Assembly: GCA_964396055.1 (NCBI GenBank)
Contig: CAYNDV010000032.1
Span: 1-36,391 of the forward strand
Reading direction: 5' to 3'
Length of the DNA stretch: 36,391 nt
Source of the DNA: CAYJPV01 sp964396055
GTDB lineage: Bacteria; Acidobacteriota; Vicinamibacteria; Vicinamibacterales; JAKQTR01
Numbering within the stretch: position 1 is the first letter of the stretch; every line of letters begins with the position of its first letter. Under the pieces are notes generated by a model. It was given only the letters and a program-made list of their open reading frames with translations. It was not told where the DNA came from and did no database searches. Of this stretch, positions 14,871-22,530 are shown one piece after another. A program made the translations under genes and the position numbers.

Positions 14871-15851
14871 TCAGTACGACGCTACCCGGCGGATCCCGTC
14901 GAGGATCTTGTCGACGTTGGGGAGGTTGTGCTGCTCGAGCACGTGCGAGAACGGGCAGTGCGCATCCGGGTACGTCACGCGCAGCACCGGTGCGTCGAGC
15001 TGTTCGAAGCGCTCCTCCATGATGAGCGCGGCGATCTCGGCGCCCATCCCGAGCGTCTTCACGTCCTCGTGGACGACCAGCACGCGGTTGGTCCGCTCGA
15101 GTGACGCGAAGATGGCGCCCTTGTCGAGGGGCGCCAGCGTGCGCAGGTCGATTACCTCCACCTCGACACCTTCCTTCGAGGCGCGCTCGGCAGCCTCGAG
15201 CGCGTGCAGCACCATGGCGCCATAGGTCACCAGCGTGAGGTCGGCGCCGGTGCGCCGGACGGCGGCCTGGCCAATGGGGACGATCTCGTCCCCGTCCGGC
15301 ACCGGTCCCTTCGCGCGGCGGTAGAGGTACTTGTGCTCCAGGTAGATCACCGGGTTGTCGTCGCGGATGGCCGCCTTCAGCAGGCCCTTGGCATCCCACG
15401 CCGTGGCCGGCGCCACCACCTTGAGGCCCGGCCGGTGGACGAACCACGACTCGGGGTTCTGCGAATGGTAGAGCCCGCCGGCGACATTGCCGCCCACCGG
15501 GGCCCGCACCACGATCGGGCAGGCGACACGGCCGCCGTACCGGTAGCGCAGCGTGGCCGCCTGGTTGACGATCTGATCGAAGCCGCAGCTGATGAAGTCG
15601 CCGAACTGCATCTCGGCCACGGGCCGGTAGCCGCGCAGCGACGCACCCACGCTCACGCCGATGATGCACGACTCGGAGATCGGCATGTCGAGGCAGCGGT
15701 ACTCGCCGAACTCCTCCTGCAGGCCCTTGGTGATGCCGAAGGCGCCGCCGTACGCGCCGACGTCCTCGCCGAGGACGAACACGGACGGGTCGCGCCGCAT
15801 TTCCTCGGCCAGCGCCTCACGAATCGCGTCGAGATAGGTGATATCAGGCAT
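14871..15851 (-). CDS. 2-oxoacid dehydrogenase E1 component, beta subunit
   Basis: This is the beta subunit of the thiamine-diphosphate E1 heterotetramer that decarboxylates pyruvate or a branched-chain 2-oxoacid, 326 residues. Landmarks are YLDAIREALAEEMRRD, VFVLGEDVGAYGGAFGIT (ThDP-activating Glu in this region), RCLDMPISESCIIGVSVGASLRG, EMQFGDFI, GGLYHSQNPESWFVHRPGLKVVAP, and a C-terminal transketolase domain (VEVIDLRTLAPLD). ATG 15851 overlaps the alpha-subunit stop by 8 nt. No E2 or E3 gene lies in the window, so pyruvate, acetoin or branched-chain specificity cannot be settled; pyruvate dehydrogenase is my first guess. Confidence 0.93.
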   Translation of the reverse strand: MPDITYLDAIREALAEEMRRDPSVFVLGEDVGAYGGAFGITKGLQEEFGEYRCLDMPISESCIIGVSVGASLRGYRPVAEMQFGDFISCGFDQIVNQAATLRYRYGGRVACPIVVRAPVGGNVAGGLYHSQNPESWFVHRPGLKVVAPATAWDAKGLLKAAIRDDNPVIYLEHKYLYRRAKGPVPDGDEIVPIGQAAVRRTGADLTLVTYGAMVLHALEAAERASKEGVEVEVIDLRTLAPLDKGAIFASLERTNRVLVVHEDVKTLGMGAEIAALIMEERFEQLDAPVLRVTYPDAHCPFSHVLEQHNLPNVDKILDGIRRVASY

Positions 15852-16827
15852 AGAGGTCCGTGACCGCCTCGTGCGGCTCAGGGTCCGGGCTGTTCTCGGC
15901 AAACGCCACCGCCTCGTCGAGTTCGGCCTTGATGCGTGCCTCGACGTCGGCCAGATGATCCTCGGTGAGGATGTTGCGGTGGCGCAGGTACGTCGTGAAC
16001 GTGGTGATGGGGTCGCGGCTCTTCCACATCGCCAGTTCCTCGTCGGTGCGGTAGAACGCCGGATCGTGCTCGGAGTGGCCGCGCCAGCGGTACGTCTTGC
16101 ACTCGATGAGCGTGGGGCCGTCCCCGCCGCGCGCCCGCGCGATGGCGCCCTGCGTCGCCTGGTAGACGGCCAGCACGTCGTTGCCGTTGATGGCGACCCC
16201 GTCGAACCCGTAGGCCTCGGCGCGGTCCGCGACATCCTCGACCGCCATCGACTTCTCGATGGGGACCGAGTAGGAGTAGATGTTGTTCTCGCACACGAAG
16301 ACGACGGGCAGCTTGTGCGTGCCGGCGAAGTTCATGGCCTCGTGAACGTCGCCGGTGTTGGCCGCGCCTTCGCCGAAGTAGGCCAGCACGACGTTGTCGC
16401 GGCCCTCGAGCTTGTAAGTGAGGGCCAGGCCGGCGGCGACGGGCGTATTCGCGCCCAGCATACTGGTGTTGCCGAAGATCCCCAGTTCGGGCACGCCGCT
16501 GTGCAGGGCCGAATCGCGTCCCTTCGACAGCCCGCCGGCCTTCGCGTACATCTGCGCCATCATCACGCCGGGCTTCACGCCCTTCATCAGGAACGTGCCC
16601 ATGTCGCGGTGCAGCGGGCAGATGTAGTCGTCCGTCCGCAGGCCGAAGCACGTTCCCACCACGATGGCTTCCTGGCCGATGCCGGAGTAGACGCCGCTGC
16701 GGACGCGGCCCTGGCGGACCAGGATGCCCAGGCGCTCGTCGAAGGCCCTGATCAGCCGCAACCAGTACAGGATGTCCAGCAACTGTTCGTTGCTCAGCTT
16801 GAACTTGTGGCGCTTGATGGAAGGCAT
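15844..16827 (-). CDS. 2-oxoacid dehydrogenase E1 component, alpha subunit
   Basis: This 327-residue alpha subunit carries the ThDP pyrophosphate/Mg motif GEGAANTGDVHEAMNFAGTH, closing at VCENN, and also GIGQEAIVVG, LHRDMGTFLMKGV and the phosphorylation-loop-like YRWRGHSEHDPAFYRTDEEL. I chose ATG 16827 because the conserved MPSIKRHKFKL N-terminus begins there; the open frame to 16932 only translates an octamer repeat array. No SD is seen. Curiously, both E1 genes share the 12-mer ACCTCTATGCCT around their start codon. The order alpha then beta with overlapping ends is the usual one. Confidence 0.93.
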   Translation of the reverse strand: MPSIKRHKFKLSNEQLLDILYWLRLIRAFDERLGILVRQGRVRSGVYSGIGQEAIVVGTCFGLRTDDYICPLHRDMGTFLMKGVKPGVMMAQMYAKAGGLSKGRDSALHSGVPELGIFGNTSMLGANTPVAAGLALTYKLEGRDNVVLAYFGEGAANTGDVHEAMNFAGTHKLPVVFVCENNIYSYSVPIEKSMAVEDVADRAEAYGFDGVAINGNDVLAVYQATQGAIARARGGDGPTLIECKTYRWRGHSEHDPAFYRTDEELAMWKSRDPITTFTTYLRHRNILTEDHLADVEARIKAELDEAVAFAENSPDPEPHEAVTDLYA

Positions 16828-16863
16828 AGAGGTTTGGCGCGAGTGTACACCAGTTGGGGCCCC

Positions 16864-16952
16864 GGCCATTTGGCCATTTGGCCGTTCGGCCATTCGGCCA
16901 TTCGGCATGCGACGGCTCGGCCTACGGCCCAAGGCCTAACGGCCTAACGGCC
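16864..16952. repeat. Octamer array with inverted arms between DUF1501 and E1 alpha genes
   Basis: The left arm holds GGCCATTT twice, then GGCCGTTC, then GGCCATTC twice (16864-16903). After a 15-nt centre the right arm holds GGCCTAC, GGCCCAA, GGCCTAAC twice and a final GGCC (16919-16952). The right arm is an approximate reverse complement of the left (GTTAGGCC against RTTYGGCC), so a transcript in either direction could fold on itself. The DUF1501 stop codon follows at 16954-16956, at the edge of the array. Confidence 0.85.
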
Positions 16953-16953
16953 T

Positions 16954-18213
16954 TCAGATGAACCCCAATCCCGCTTTCCGGAAGTCCCCGCCCAGCAGCG
17001 GCACAGAGTCGACCTGCAGCCACTGGTCGAAGACCCGTGCGTACACCGACCGGAAGTCGGTTTCGTGCCGGACGTCGCCGGCGTTGTTCTCGAGCGTCGG
17101 GTTCTTCGGGTCGGGCACCAGCGAGGCGGCGGTGCCGTACAGGCCGCCGCGGACGGGACCGCCGAGGGCGAACATCAGGCCGGCGGCGCCGTGGTCGGAG
17201 CCCAGGCTGCCGTTCTCGGACACCCGGCGCCCGAACTCGGAGAACGCCACCAGCAACGTCTGCTCCAGCAGACCCTGGTTGTTCAGGTCGGTGCAGAACG
17301 CCGCCAGAGCGTCGTTCAGGTCGGTCATCAAACGTGGATAGGCACCATTGGCGCCCACCTGGGCGGCATGCGTGTCGTACCCGCCGGTCTGCACCCAGAA
17401 GATCCTGGTGCCGATCTGCCGGGTGATGGCGCCTGCCACGGCCTTGAGGGCCTGCGCCAGCCCGGTCGCCGGGTAGGTGATCGCGGGCGTGTAGCGGGCC
17501 ACCAGCGCCACCCGTTCCAGCGTGGCCATCGCCGACGTGATGCTGCCATTGACGAATGACAGGTGCGGCCGGTCCGCCGGAAGGCGCGACGCCATCCGTT
17601 GCGCGATCGTCCGCTCCAGCGTGGCCTCGGCGCCGCCGTTCGGGCTGGCATAGGTGTAGGTGGTCACACTCGGGATCGCCGGCACGCGCACGTGTTCGCT
17701 GACGAGCGCGCGGGGCACCTCACGCTGGGCATCCCAGGCGATCAACGGGTCCACGGGCGACGGCAGCGTGTCGAGGTAGCGGCCCAGCCACCCCGTCGTG
17801 GCGGGATTGAAGGGGTTGGCGGTGCCCCAGATGTCGGTGCCGGTGAAATGCGATCGGCTGGAGTTCTCGTACCCCGTCCGCTGGATGATGGCCAGCCGGC
17901 CCTGATCGTACAAGGCGCGCAGCCCCGCGAGCCGCGGGTGCAGCCCCAGGACGTTGCCGCCGGTGTCGGTCCCGATCGGCAGCACCTCGCCGGGGGCAAT
18001 CGCGAGCGTCGGCCGTCGGCTGTAGTAGGCCGGATCGTTGTAGGGCACCAGTGTGCTCAGCGCGTCGTTGCCACCAGCCAGGAAGAGCACCACGAGGTTC
18101 CGGCTGCGTGGCCCCTGCGCCAGCGCGACGTCCGTGAGGAAGGCGGGCGCCGCGAGCCCCAGCGTGAAGGCCGAGGCGCCGTGCCTGAGGAAGTCCCGTC
18201 GTGAGTGGCTCAT
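16954..18213 (-). CDS. DUF1501 protein with Tat signal
   Basis: This 419-residue exported protein has an N-terminal SRRDFLRHGAS twin-arginine signal followed by a hydrophobic stretch and an ALAQ cleavage site. The DUF1501 fold, related to alkaline-phosphatase/sulfatase-like proteins, is marked by LVVLFLAGGNDALSTLVPYND, YYSRRPTLAI, TGGYDTHAAQVGANG, AFSEFGRRVSENGSLGSDHGAAG and GLYGTAASL. It almost always occurs next to DUF1800, as here, 8 nt downstream of that gene. The activity of the pair is not established; a role in processing or binding an extracellular polymer is a reasonable guess. ATG 18213 is chosen for the Tat motif; the longer frame is a shadow. Confidence 0.93.
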   Translation of the reverse strand: MSHSRRDFLRHGASAFTLGLAAPAFLTDVALAQGPRSRNLVVLFLAGGNDALSTLVPYNDPAYYSRRPTLAIAPGEVLPIGTDTGGNVLGLHPRLAGLRALYDQGRLAIIQRTGYENSSRSHFTGTDIWGTANPFNPATTGWLGRYLDTLPSPVDPLIAWDAQREVPRALVSEHVRVPAIPSVTTYTYASPNGGAEATLERTIAQRMASRLPADRPHLSFVNGSITSAMATLERVALVARYTPAITYPATGLAQALKAVAGAITRQIGTRIFWVQTGGYDTHAAQVGANGAYPRLMTDLNDALAAFCTDLNNQGLLEQTLLVAFSEFGRRVSENGSLGSDHGAAGLMFALGGPVRGGLYGTAASLVPDPKNPTLENNAGDVRHETDFRSVYARVFDQWLQVDSVPLLGGDFRKAGLGFI

Positions 18214-18221
18214 GGACGCCC

Positions 18222-19685
18222 CTAGCAGAAGACGTACTCGCCCGAGCCCAGGATCAGGTGGACGAGGCCCGCGGCCTTGGTCCGCACCTGCGTGTCCGAG
18301 CCGGTCCACGCGCCGCTGGACCGCAGGTACGTCAGCAGGTCCTCGTGCGTCTGGCCGTCGAGCGGGGCCGGCGCGAGACGGTCCAGGAAGTACGCCAGGA
18401 AACTCTCAGGCGTCTTCGCGTGCGGCTTCGACGCGGTCTGCAGCGCCGTGCGCTGGCTGACGGCCAGCGCCGAGGCGAAGTTCATGCGCGAGAGCATGGC
18501 CCCCGACGAGATCCAGCCGGGGCCCAGTTCCCATCCCGCCACGTCCGGGGGCTCGAAGAGCTGCTGCCCCATGTTGACGAGGTGGTTCACGGCGTCGTTC
18601 AGCGAGTACCCCGACCAGCCCACCTCCTTGATGCCCCGCACCACGGCCTCGACGGGCCAGGAGTATCGGCTGTAGTAGTTCGAAGGATCGGCGAACTCCG
18701 GCGACCGCAGCAGGCGCCGCATCATCGCCCCGACGCTGAGGTCGTGCTGCAGGTACACTGCCGCCAGTTCATCCAGGAACGAGGGCGCGGGCTCCACCAG
18801 CTCGCTGACGAAGAACCCGTAGAGCCGCTGCGCGAGGCGCCTCGCCGTCTGCGGGTTGCGGGCGACGGCGGCGATGAGATCAAGGCCGTCCTGGAGGCCC
18901 GCGTCGGGCGACCGGGCGGGGATCGTCCGGCCGCCGTCGGGGTAGATCGGGAAACTGAAGGTCTTGGCCGACGTCTCGTGGGCCGACGCGTTGTACACGA
19001 ACTCGTACGCCGGGTACGGGTCGTCGCGCGCGACGGTGGTGCGCCGGAGGTTCCAGCCGGTGAACACGCGGGCCGCGGCATACACGTCGGCCTCCGTGTA
19101 GTAGCGGACGCCCATCGAGAAGAGCTCCATGAGCTCGCGCCCGAAGTTCTCCTGGGGCTTCTGCTTCGTGTTGTAGCGGCCGTCGAGCCACACGAGCATG
19201 CCCGGGTCTTTCGCCATCGCGACGAGCAGGTCGCGGAAGTTGCCGAGGCACATCCGGCGGATCACCTCGATCTGCCCCTCCAGTTTCGCGGGATCCTCAG
19301 CCGCCTTCGCGGCCATCAGGCGCGTGGCGTCCACCGTGCCGTATGCGCCCGCCAGCTTCGAGTACGCCGTGGCGAAGTGGTTGTGCCAGAAGAGGGTCAT
19401 CTTCTCCTGGAGGGGCCGCGCCGAGTGCACCATCCGGAAGAGCCACCGCTGCCGCGCGTCGGTGATATTGCTGTTGGGCTGGAAGGTCCCCCGCACCATC
19501 ACGCCGACGTAGCCAGGCTGGCCGAGGCGGCCATCGACATCATCGGGCACCTGGTCGAAGTTGATGAGCTGATCGAGGGCGTCGACGGGACGCAGTTCGC
19601 GGTAGAACGCGAGGTCGTCCGGGCTGGCACCGAAGCCGGTGCGCCGGAGCAGGTGCCTGATGGCCGCATCGTCGTGGAGAACCAT
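18222..19685 (-). CDS. DUF1800 protein, partner of DUF1501
   Basis: This is a 487-residue mostly helical protein. Landmarks are IRHLLRRTGFGASPDDL, KMTLFWHNHFATAYSKL, LVWLDGRYNTKQKPQENFGRELMELFSMG, YTEADVYAAARVFTGWNL and ENFG/ELMELF, all standard for DUF1800. No signal peptide is visible at ATG 19685, so export may depend on the Tat-bearing DUF1501 partner or another route. It starts 3 nt after the stop of the PIG-L-like gene and is followed by DUF1501 after 8 nt, so the three are almost surely co-transcribed. The biochemical role is unknown; the pair is common in Planctomycetes, Acidobacteria and Bacteroidetes-like polymer degraders. Confidence 0.92.
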   Translation of the reverse strand: MVLHDDAAIRHLLRRTGFGASPDDLAFYRELRPVDALDQLINFDQVPDDVDGRLGQPGYVGVMVRGTFQPNSNITDARQRWLFRMVHSARPLQEKMTLFWHNHFATAYSKLAGAYGTVDATRLMAAKAAEDPAKLEGQIEVIRRMCLGNFRDLLVAMAKDPGMLVWLDGRYNTKQKPQENFGRELMELFSMGVRYYTEADVYAAARVFTGWNLRRTTVARDDPYPAYEFVYNASAHETSAKTFSFPIYPDGGRTIPARSPDAGLQDGLDLIAAVARNPQTARRLAQRLYGFFVSELVEPAPSFLDELAAVYLQHDLSVGAMMRRLLRSPEFADPSNYYSRYSWPVEAVVRGIKEVGWSGYSLNDAVNHLVNMGQQLFEPPDVAGWELGPGWISSGAMLSRMNFASALAVSQRTALQTASKPHAKTPESFLAYFLDRLAPAPLDGQTHEDLLTYLRSSGAWTGSDTQVRTKAAGLVHLILGSGEYVFC

Positions 19686-19688
19686 TGG

Positions 19689-22364
19689 CTACCGGGCGGG
19701 CGCCTTGCGCAGCGAGATCAGGTTCGCCAGCAGTTGGTACGCGCCGTCGGTGCCGGCGGGCAGCTGCCGCCACAATCCCAGCCCCAGGTAGAGCCAGCGC
19801 CCCTTGCCCACGCGTGCCTCGACGAGGGCGCCCCGCTTCACGCCCGCGTTGTACGGGAACGGTTCCTTCAGTTCGAGCAAATCCACGTACGAGGGGTCCC
19901 GATCGCCCAGGAAGTACAGCCCGCGCTCCTGCACCCAGTTGTCCCACGCGGCCGGGCCGATGCGGTTGGGCGAGGTGAACGCGGGGTGCTTCGGCTCGAG
20001 AATGGTCACGGCGGCGTGTTCGTCGGTGACCCGTGACGAACTCACCTTCGTCGGTCGCGGCCCGTACTGCGCCTCATTGAACTCGAACTTGTTGTACTGC
20101 ACGATCACCACGCCGCCGCCTTCCGCGTACTCCAGCAAGCGGTGGTTGTGCGCGCGCAGGTCGGCCCGGCGTTCGTAGGCACGCACGCCGGTCACGATGG
20201 CGTCAAAGCGCGACAGGTCGGCGAACGCCAGCTGGTCGGCGTCCAGGAGCGTGACGGCCGCGCCCAGCTGCTGCAGCGCCGGCGGCACCTGGTCCCCCAC
20301 GCCCATCACGTACCCGACCTGGAGCCCTGGCGCCACGGCGACATCGATCACCTTCACGCGGGCCTCGGCGGGGTGCACGAGGTGGCGGCGCCGCGTATGC
20401 GGGTACTCGACCACCTGCACGCCCTGCTCGTACCGTTCGCCGGACGAGGTGACGACCGCGCGGACGGCGTAGTCGCCTGCCTTCGCCCCCGCCGGCACCG
20501 TCACCGTGAAGCGCACCGGTCCGGCCTCGTCCTCGCGGGAGAACCTCACGGCGCGCTTCGGCGGCGCCACCGTCCATCCCTCGGGCACGACGAGCGCGAC
20601 GTCGCCCTCGACGGCGGTCTTGTCGTGATTGACCACGTTCACGCGGAACTCGCGCGTGGTGCCGGCACGACGGGCGGCCGCGGAACGGACCGCGGCGCGG
20701 GCCGGCACGATCACGATCTCGGGCCATGCGGACACCGCCAGGCGGGGCACCACCTGGAGCTCCATCCGCTTCTCGCCGCTGAAGATGTTGCCCTCGTACC
20801 GGTGCTCGACCCGGCGCTCCACCGACAGGCTGGCGCCGCCGACCTCGAGGTCGAACACCGCGCGAAACGGCGTCGGGCGCGCGGGCACGCCGAAGGGCAC
20901 GTCGGGCTCGAACGCGTAACGAGCCGCGTCCTTCAGCCGGGTGAAATACGGTGTCGACAGCCTGGCCTGCTTCGAGACGGTGACCTTTGCCTGGCACCTC
21001 AGCACGGTGCCGCCCGCGACCGGACCCGGACGGCACTGCCCGGCTTCGCCGTCGAACCCGCGGAACCCGACCTGCCTCACCGAGGCCGGCGATCCGCCCT
21101 GGTTGGCGACCAGGAGCGTGAGCGCGGCTGGCTGTCCCGGCACCACCACGCCATCGTCGGCCAGGGCATCGACGCGCAGGCCGGCGGCGAGCAGAACGGC
21201 GTCGGCGAACTGCTGCTCCTTGTGTTCGAGGCGCCTGTCGATCGTGAAGCGCGCCGTGTCTTCGAGCGTCATCGATCCCAGCTGGGCGCGCAGGGCGCGC
21301 ACGGCGGCGAGGCCGGCGGTGAGCGGCTTCAGGGCCGCCGCCGTGCCGCCGACGGTCAGGTCGCGCTCGGCGGCGGCGACATGGCCGGCGATGGCGGCCA
21401 GCCCGTCGGACAACGCCTGCGGGACCTCACCCGCGACGAAGCGGGCCAGGCCCGGCACCGTCGTATCCACGCCGTCGAAGATCGACGTCTCGGTCCTGTC
21501 CTTCTGTCCCGGGATGCTCGACTCGGCCAGGACGTAGGCGGCCGTCGCCGGCCCCGGCTGGGCCAGCAACTGGGCCATGCCCTGGGTCTTGTGCTGACTG
21601 CGTGCGCGGCTGCCGAGCTCGGCGTAACTCAGTCCGAGCAGGGGATCGAACTCGCCCGTATTGACCGGCACGAGCTTGACGCCGGCGGGCGGCGCGGGCT
21701 CTCCCGGGAACCCGAAACGGCCGGTGTAGTACAGCTTGCCGGCCTGCCACGGTCGCAGGCCCTCCTTGATCTGCTCGGGAAACATCGCGGGGTCGGCGGC
21801 CGCCGACATGGCCTCGCGGATGAGGACGGCGGACGCCTGGTGATGCTGACCGCCGCCGGTGCCGTCGGGGCGCATGGCGGTGATCACGTCCGGGCGGAGG
21901 GTCCGGAGCATCCGCACGAAGTCGGCCAGGATCTCGCGGCGGCCCCACTTCTCGTACGTTTCGTCGGCGCTGAACGAGTAGCCGAAGTCGACGGCGCGGG
22001 CGAAGTACTGCTCGTGGCCGTCGAGTTGCTGGGCGGCGTAGAGCTCCTCGGTCCTGAGCACGGCAAGGGCGTTGAACAGCTCGGGGCCGATCTCGTTCTG
22101 GCCGCCGTCACCCCGGGTCGCGCTCAGGACGATCGTGCGGTGTCCCTGGCCCCAGCCGAGCGCGGCCAGCACGGCGTTGTTCTCGTCGTCCGGATGCGCG
22201 CATGCGTAGAGCATGACGCCCGTGGTCTTGAGCTGGCGCACCAGCAGGCCCAGGCCGACGTGGCCCTGCTGCTGCGCCACCGGCGGCATCTGGGCCGTCG
22301 GCGACGCAGCGGCGATCAGAAGGACGAGAGCGAGAATGGCGACGACGGGACGAAGGCGGGTCAT
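19689..22364 (-). CDS. Exported PIG-L-type deacetylase with long C-terminal extension
   Basis: This 891-residue protein has a signal peptide (VVAILALVLLIAAASPTAQ). Residues about 47-300 form a PIG-L/LmbE domain: AHPDDE at 56-61 gives the first zinc ligands and catalytic Asp, and GGGQHHQAS supplies the second His cluster. Such enzymes remove N-acetyl groups from GlcNAc-type sugars. A middle part contains beta-sandwich-like segments (NEW3-type, RVNVVNHDKTAVEGDVALVVPEGW). The last 200 residues (VGYVMGVGDQVPPALQQLG, IVTGVRAYERRADL, GGGVVIVQYNKFEF) resemble a ThuA/class I amidotransferase-like fold. ATG 22364 was taken over GTG 22373 because TATAGT ends 7 nt before it. It is the first gene of a PIG-L, DUF1800, DUF1501 run. 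The substrate is unknown. Confidence 0.88.
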   Translation of the reverse strand: MTRLRPVVAILALVLLIAAASPTAQMPPVAQQQGHVGLGLLVRQLKTTGVMLYACAHPDDENNAVLAALGWGQGHRTIVLSATRGDGGQNEIGPELFNALAVLRTEELYAAQQLDGHEQYFARAVDFGYSFSADETYEKWGRREILADFVRMLRTLRPDVITAMRPDGTGGGQHHQASAVLIREAMSAAADPAMFPEQIKEGLRPWQAGKLYYTGRFGFPGEPAPPAGVKLVPVNTGEFDPLLGLSYAELGSRARSQHKTQGMAQLLAQPGPATAAYVLAESSIPGQKDRTETSIFDGVDTTVPGLARFVAGEVPQALSDGLAAIAGHVAAAERDLTVGGTAAALKPLTAGLAAVRALRAQLGSMTLEDTARFTIDRRLEHKEQQFADAVLLAAGLRVDALADDGVVVPGQPAALTLLVANQGGSPASVRQVGFRGFDGEAGQCRPGPVAGGTVLRCQAKVTVSKQARLSTPYFTRLKDAARYAFEPDVPFGVPARPTPFRAVFDLEVGGASLSVERRVEHRYEGNIFSGEKRMELQVVPRLAVSAWPEIVIVPARAAVRSAAARRAGTTREFRVNVVNHDKTAVEGDVALVVPEGWTVAPPKRAVRFSREDEAGPVRFTVTVPAGAKAGDYAVRAVVTSSGERYEQGVQVVEYPHTRRRHLVHPAEARVKVIDVAVAPGLQVGYVMGVGDQVPPALQQLGAAVTLLDADQLAFADLSRFDAIVTGVRAYERRADLRAHNHRLLEYAEGGGVVIVQYNKFEFNEAQYGPRPTKVSSSRVTDEHAAVTILEPKHPAFTSPNRIGPAAWDNWVQERGLYFLGDRDPSYVDLLELKEPFPYNAGVKRGALVEARVGKGRWLYLGLGLWRQLPAGTDGAYQLLANLISLRKAPAR

Positions 22365-22371
22365 AGGCAAC

Positions 22372-22377
22372 ACTATA
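22372..22377 (-). promoter_or_regulatory. -10-like hexamer for the PIG-L operon, leaderless geometry
   Basis: TATAGT on the minus strand matches TATAAT at five of six bases and ends 7 nt before ATG 22364, with no SD in between. The -35 region falls inside the octamer array and shows no good match. If real, the array borders or overlaps the promoter. Confidence 0.5.
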
Positions 22378-22380
22378 GTA

Positions 22381-22530
22381 GGCCGTCAGGCCATTCGGCC
22401 ATTGGGCCATTCGGCCGTTGGGCCGTTGGGCCGTTGGGCCATCCGGCCTGCGCCGATAGCCGAGAGCCGAACGGCCGAACGGCCATCATCGCCTGGCCGA
22501 AAGCCAAATGGCCGAACGGCCAAACGGCCT
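22381..22530. repeat. Large octamer array with inverted arms
   Basis: Eight contiguous octamers run from 22381 to 22444 (GGCCGTCA, GGCCATTC, GGCCATTG, GGCCATTC, three GGCCGTTG, GGCCATCC). After a centre of about 20 nt, the reverse-complement type (GGCCGAAC units and variants) continues to 22530. The array fills the whole gap between the TonB receptor and the PIG-L gene, includes the TonB receptor stop codon (22529-22531), and could form a long imperfect stem of roughly 60 nt per arm. Confidence 0.9.

Noticed and set aside
15844..16932. Longer E1 alpha protein starting at 16932
   Set aside because: The extra 35 residues translate the octamer repeat array and have no counterpart in the family.
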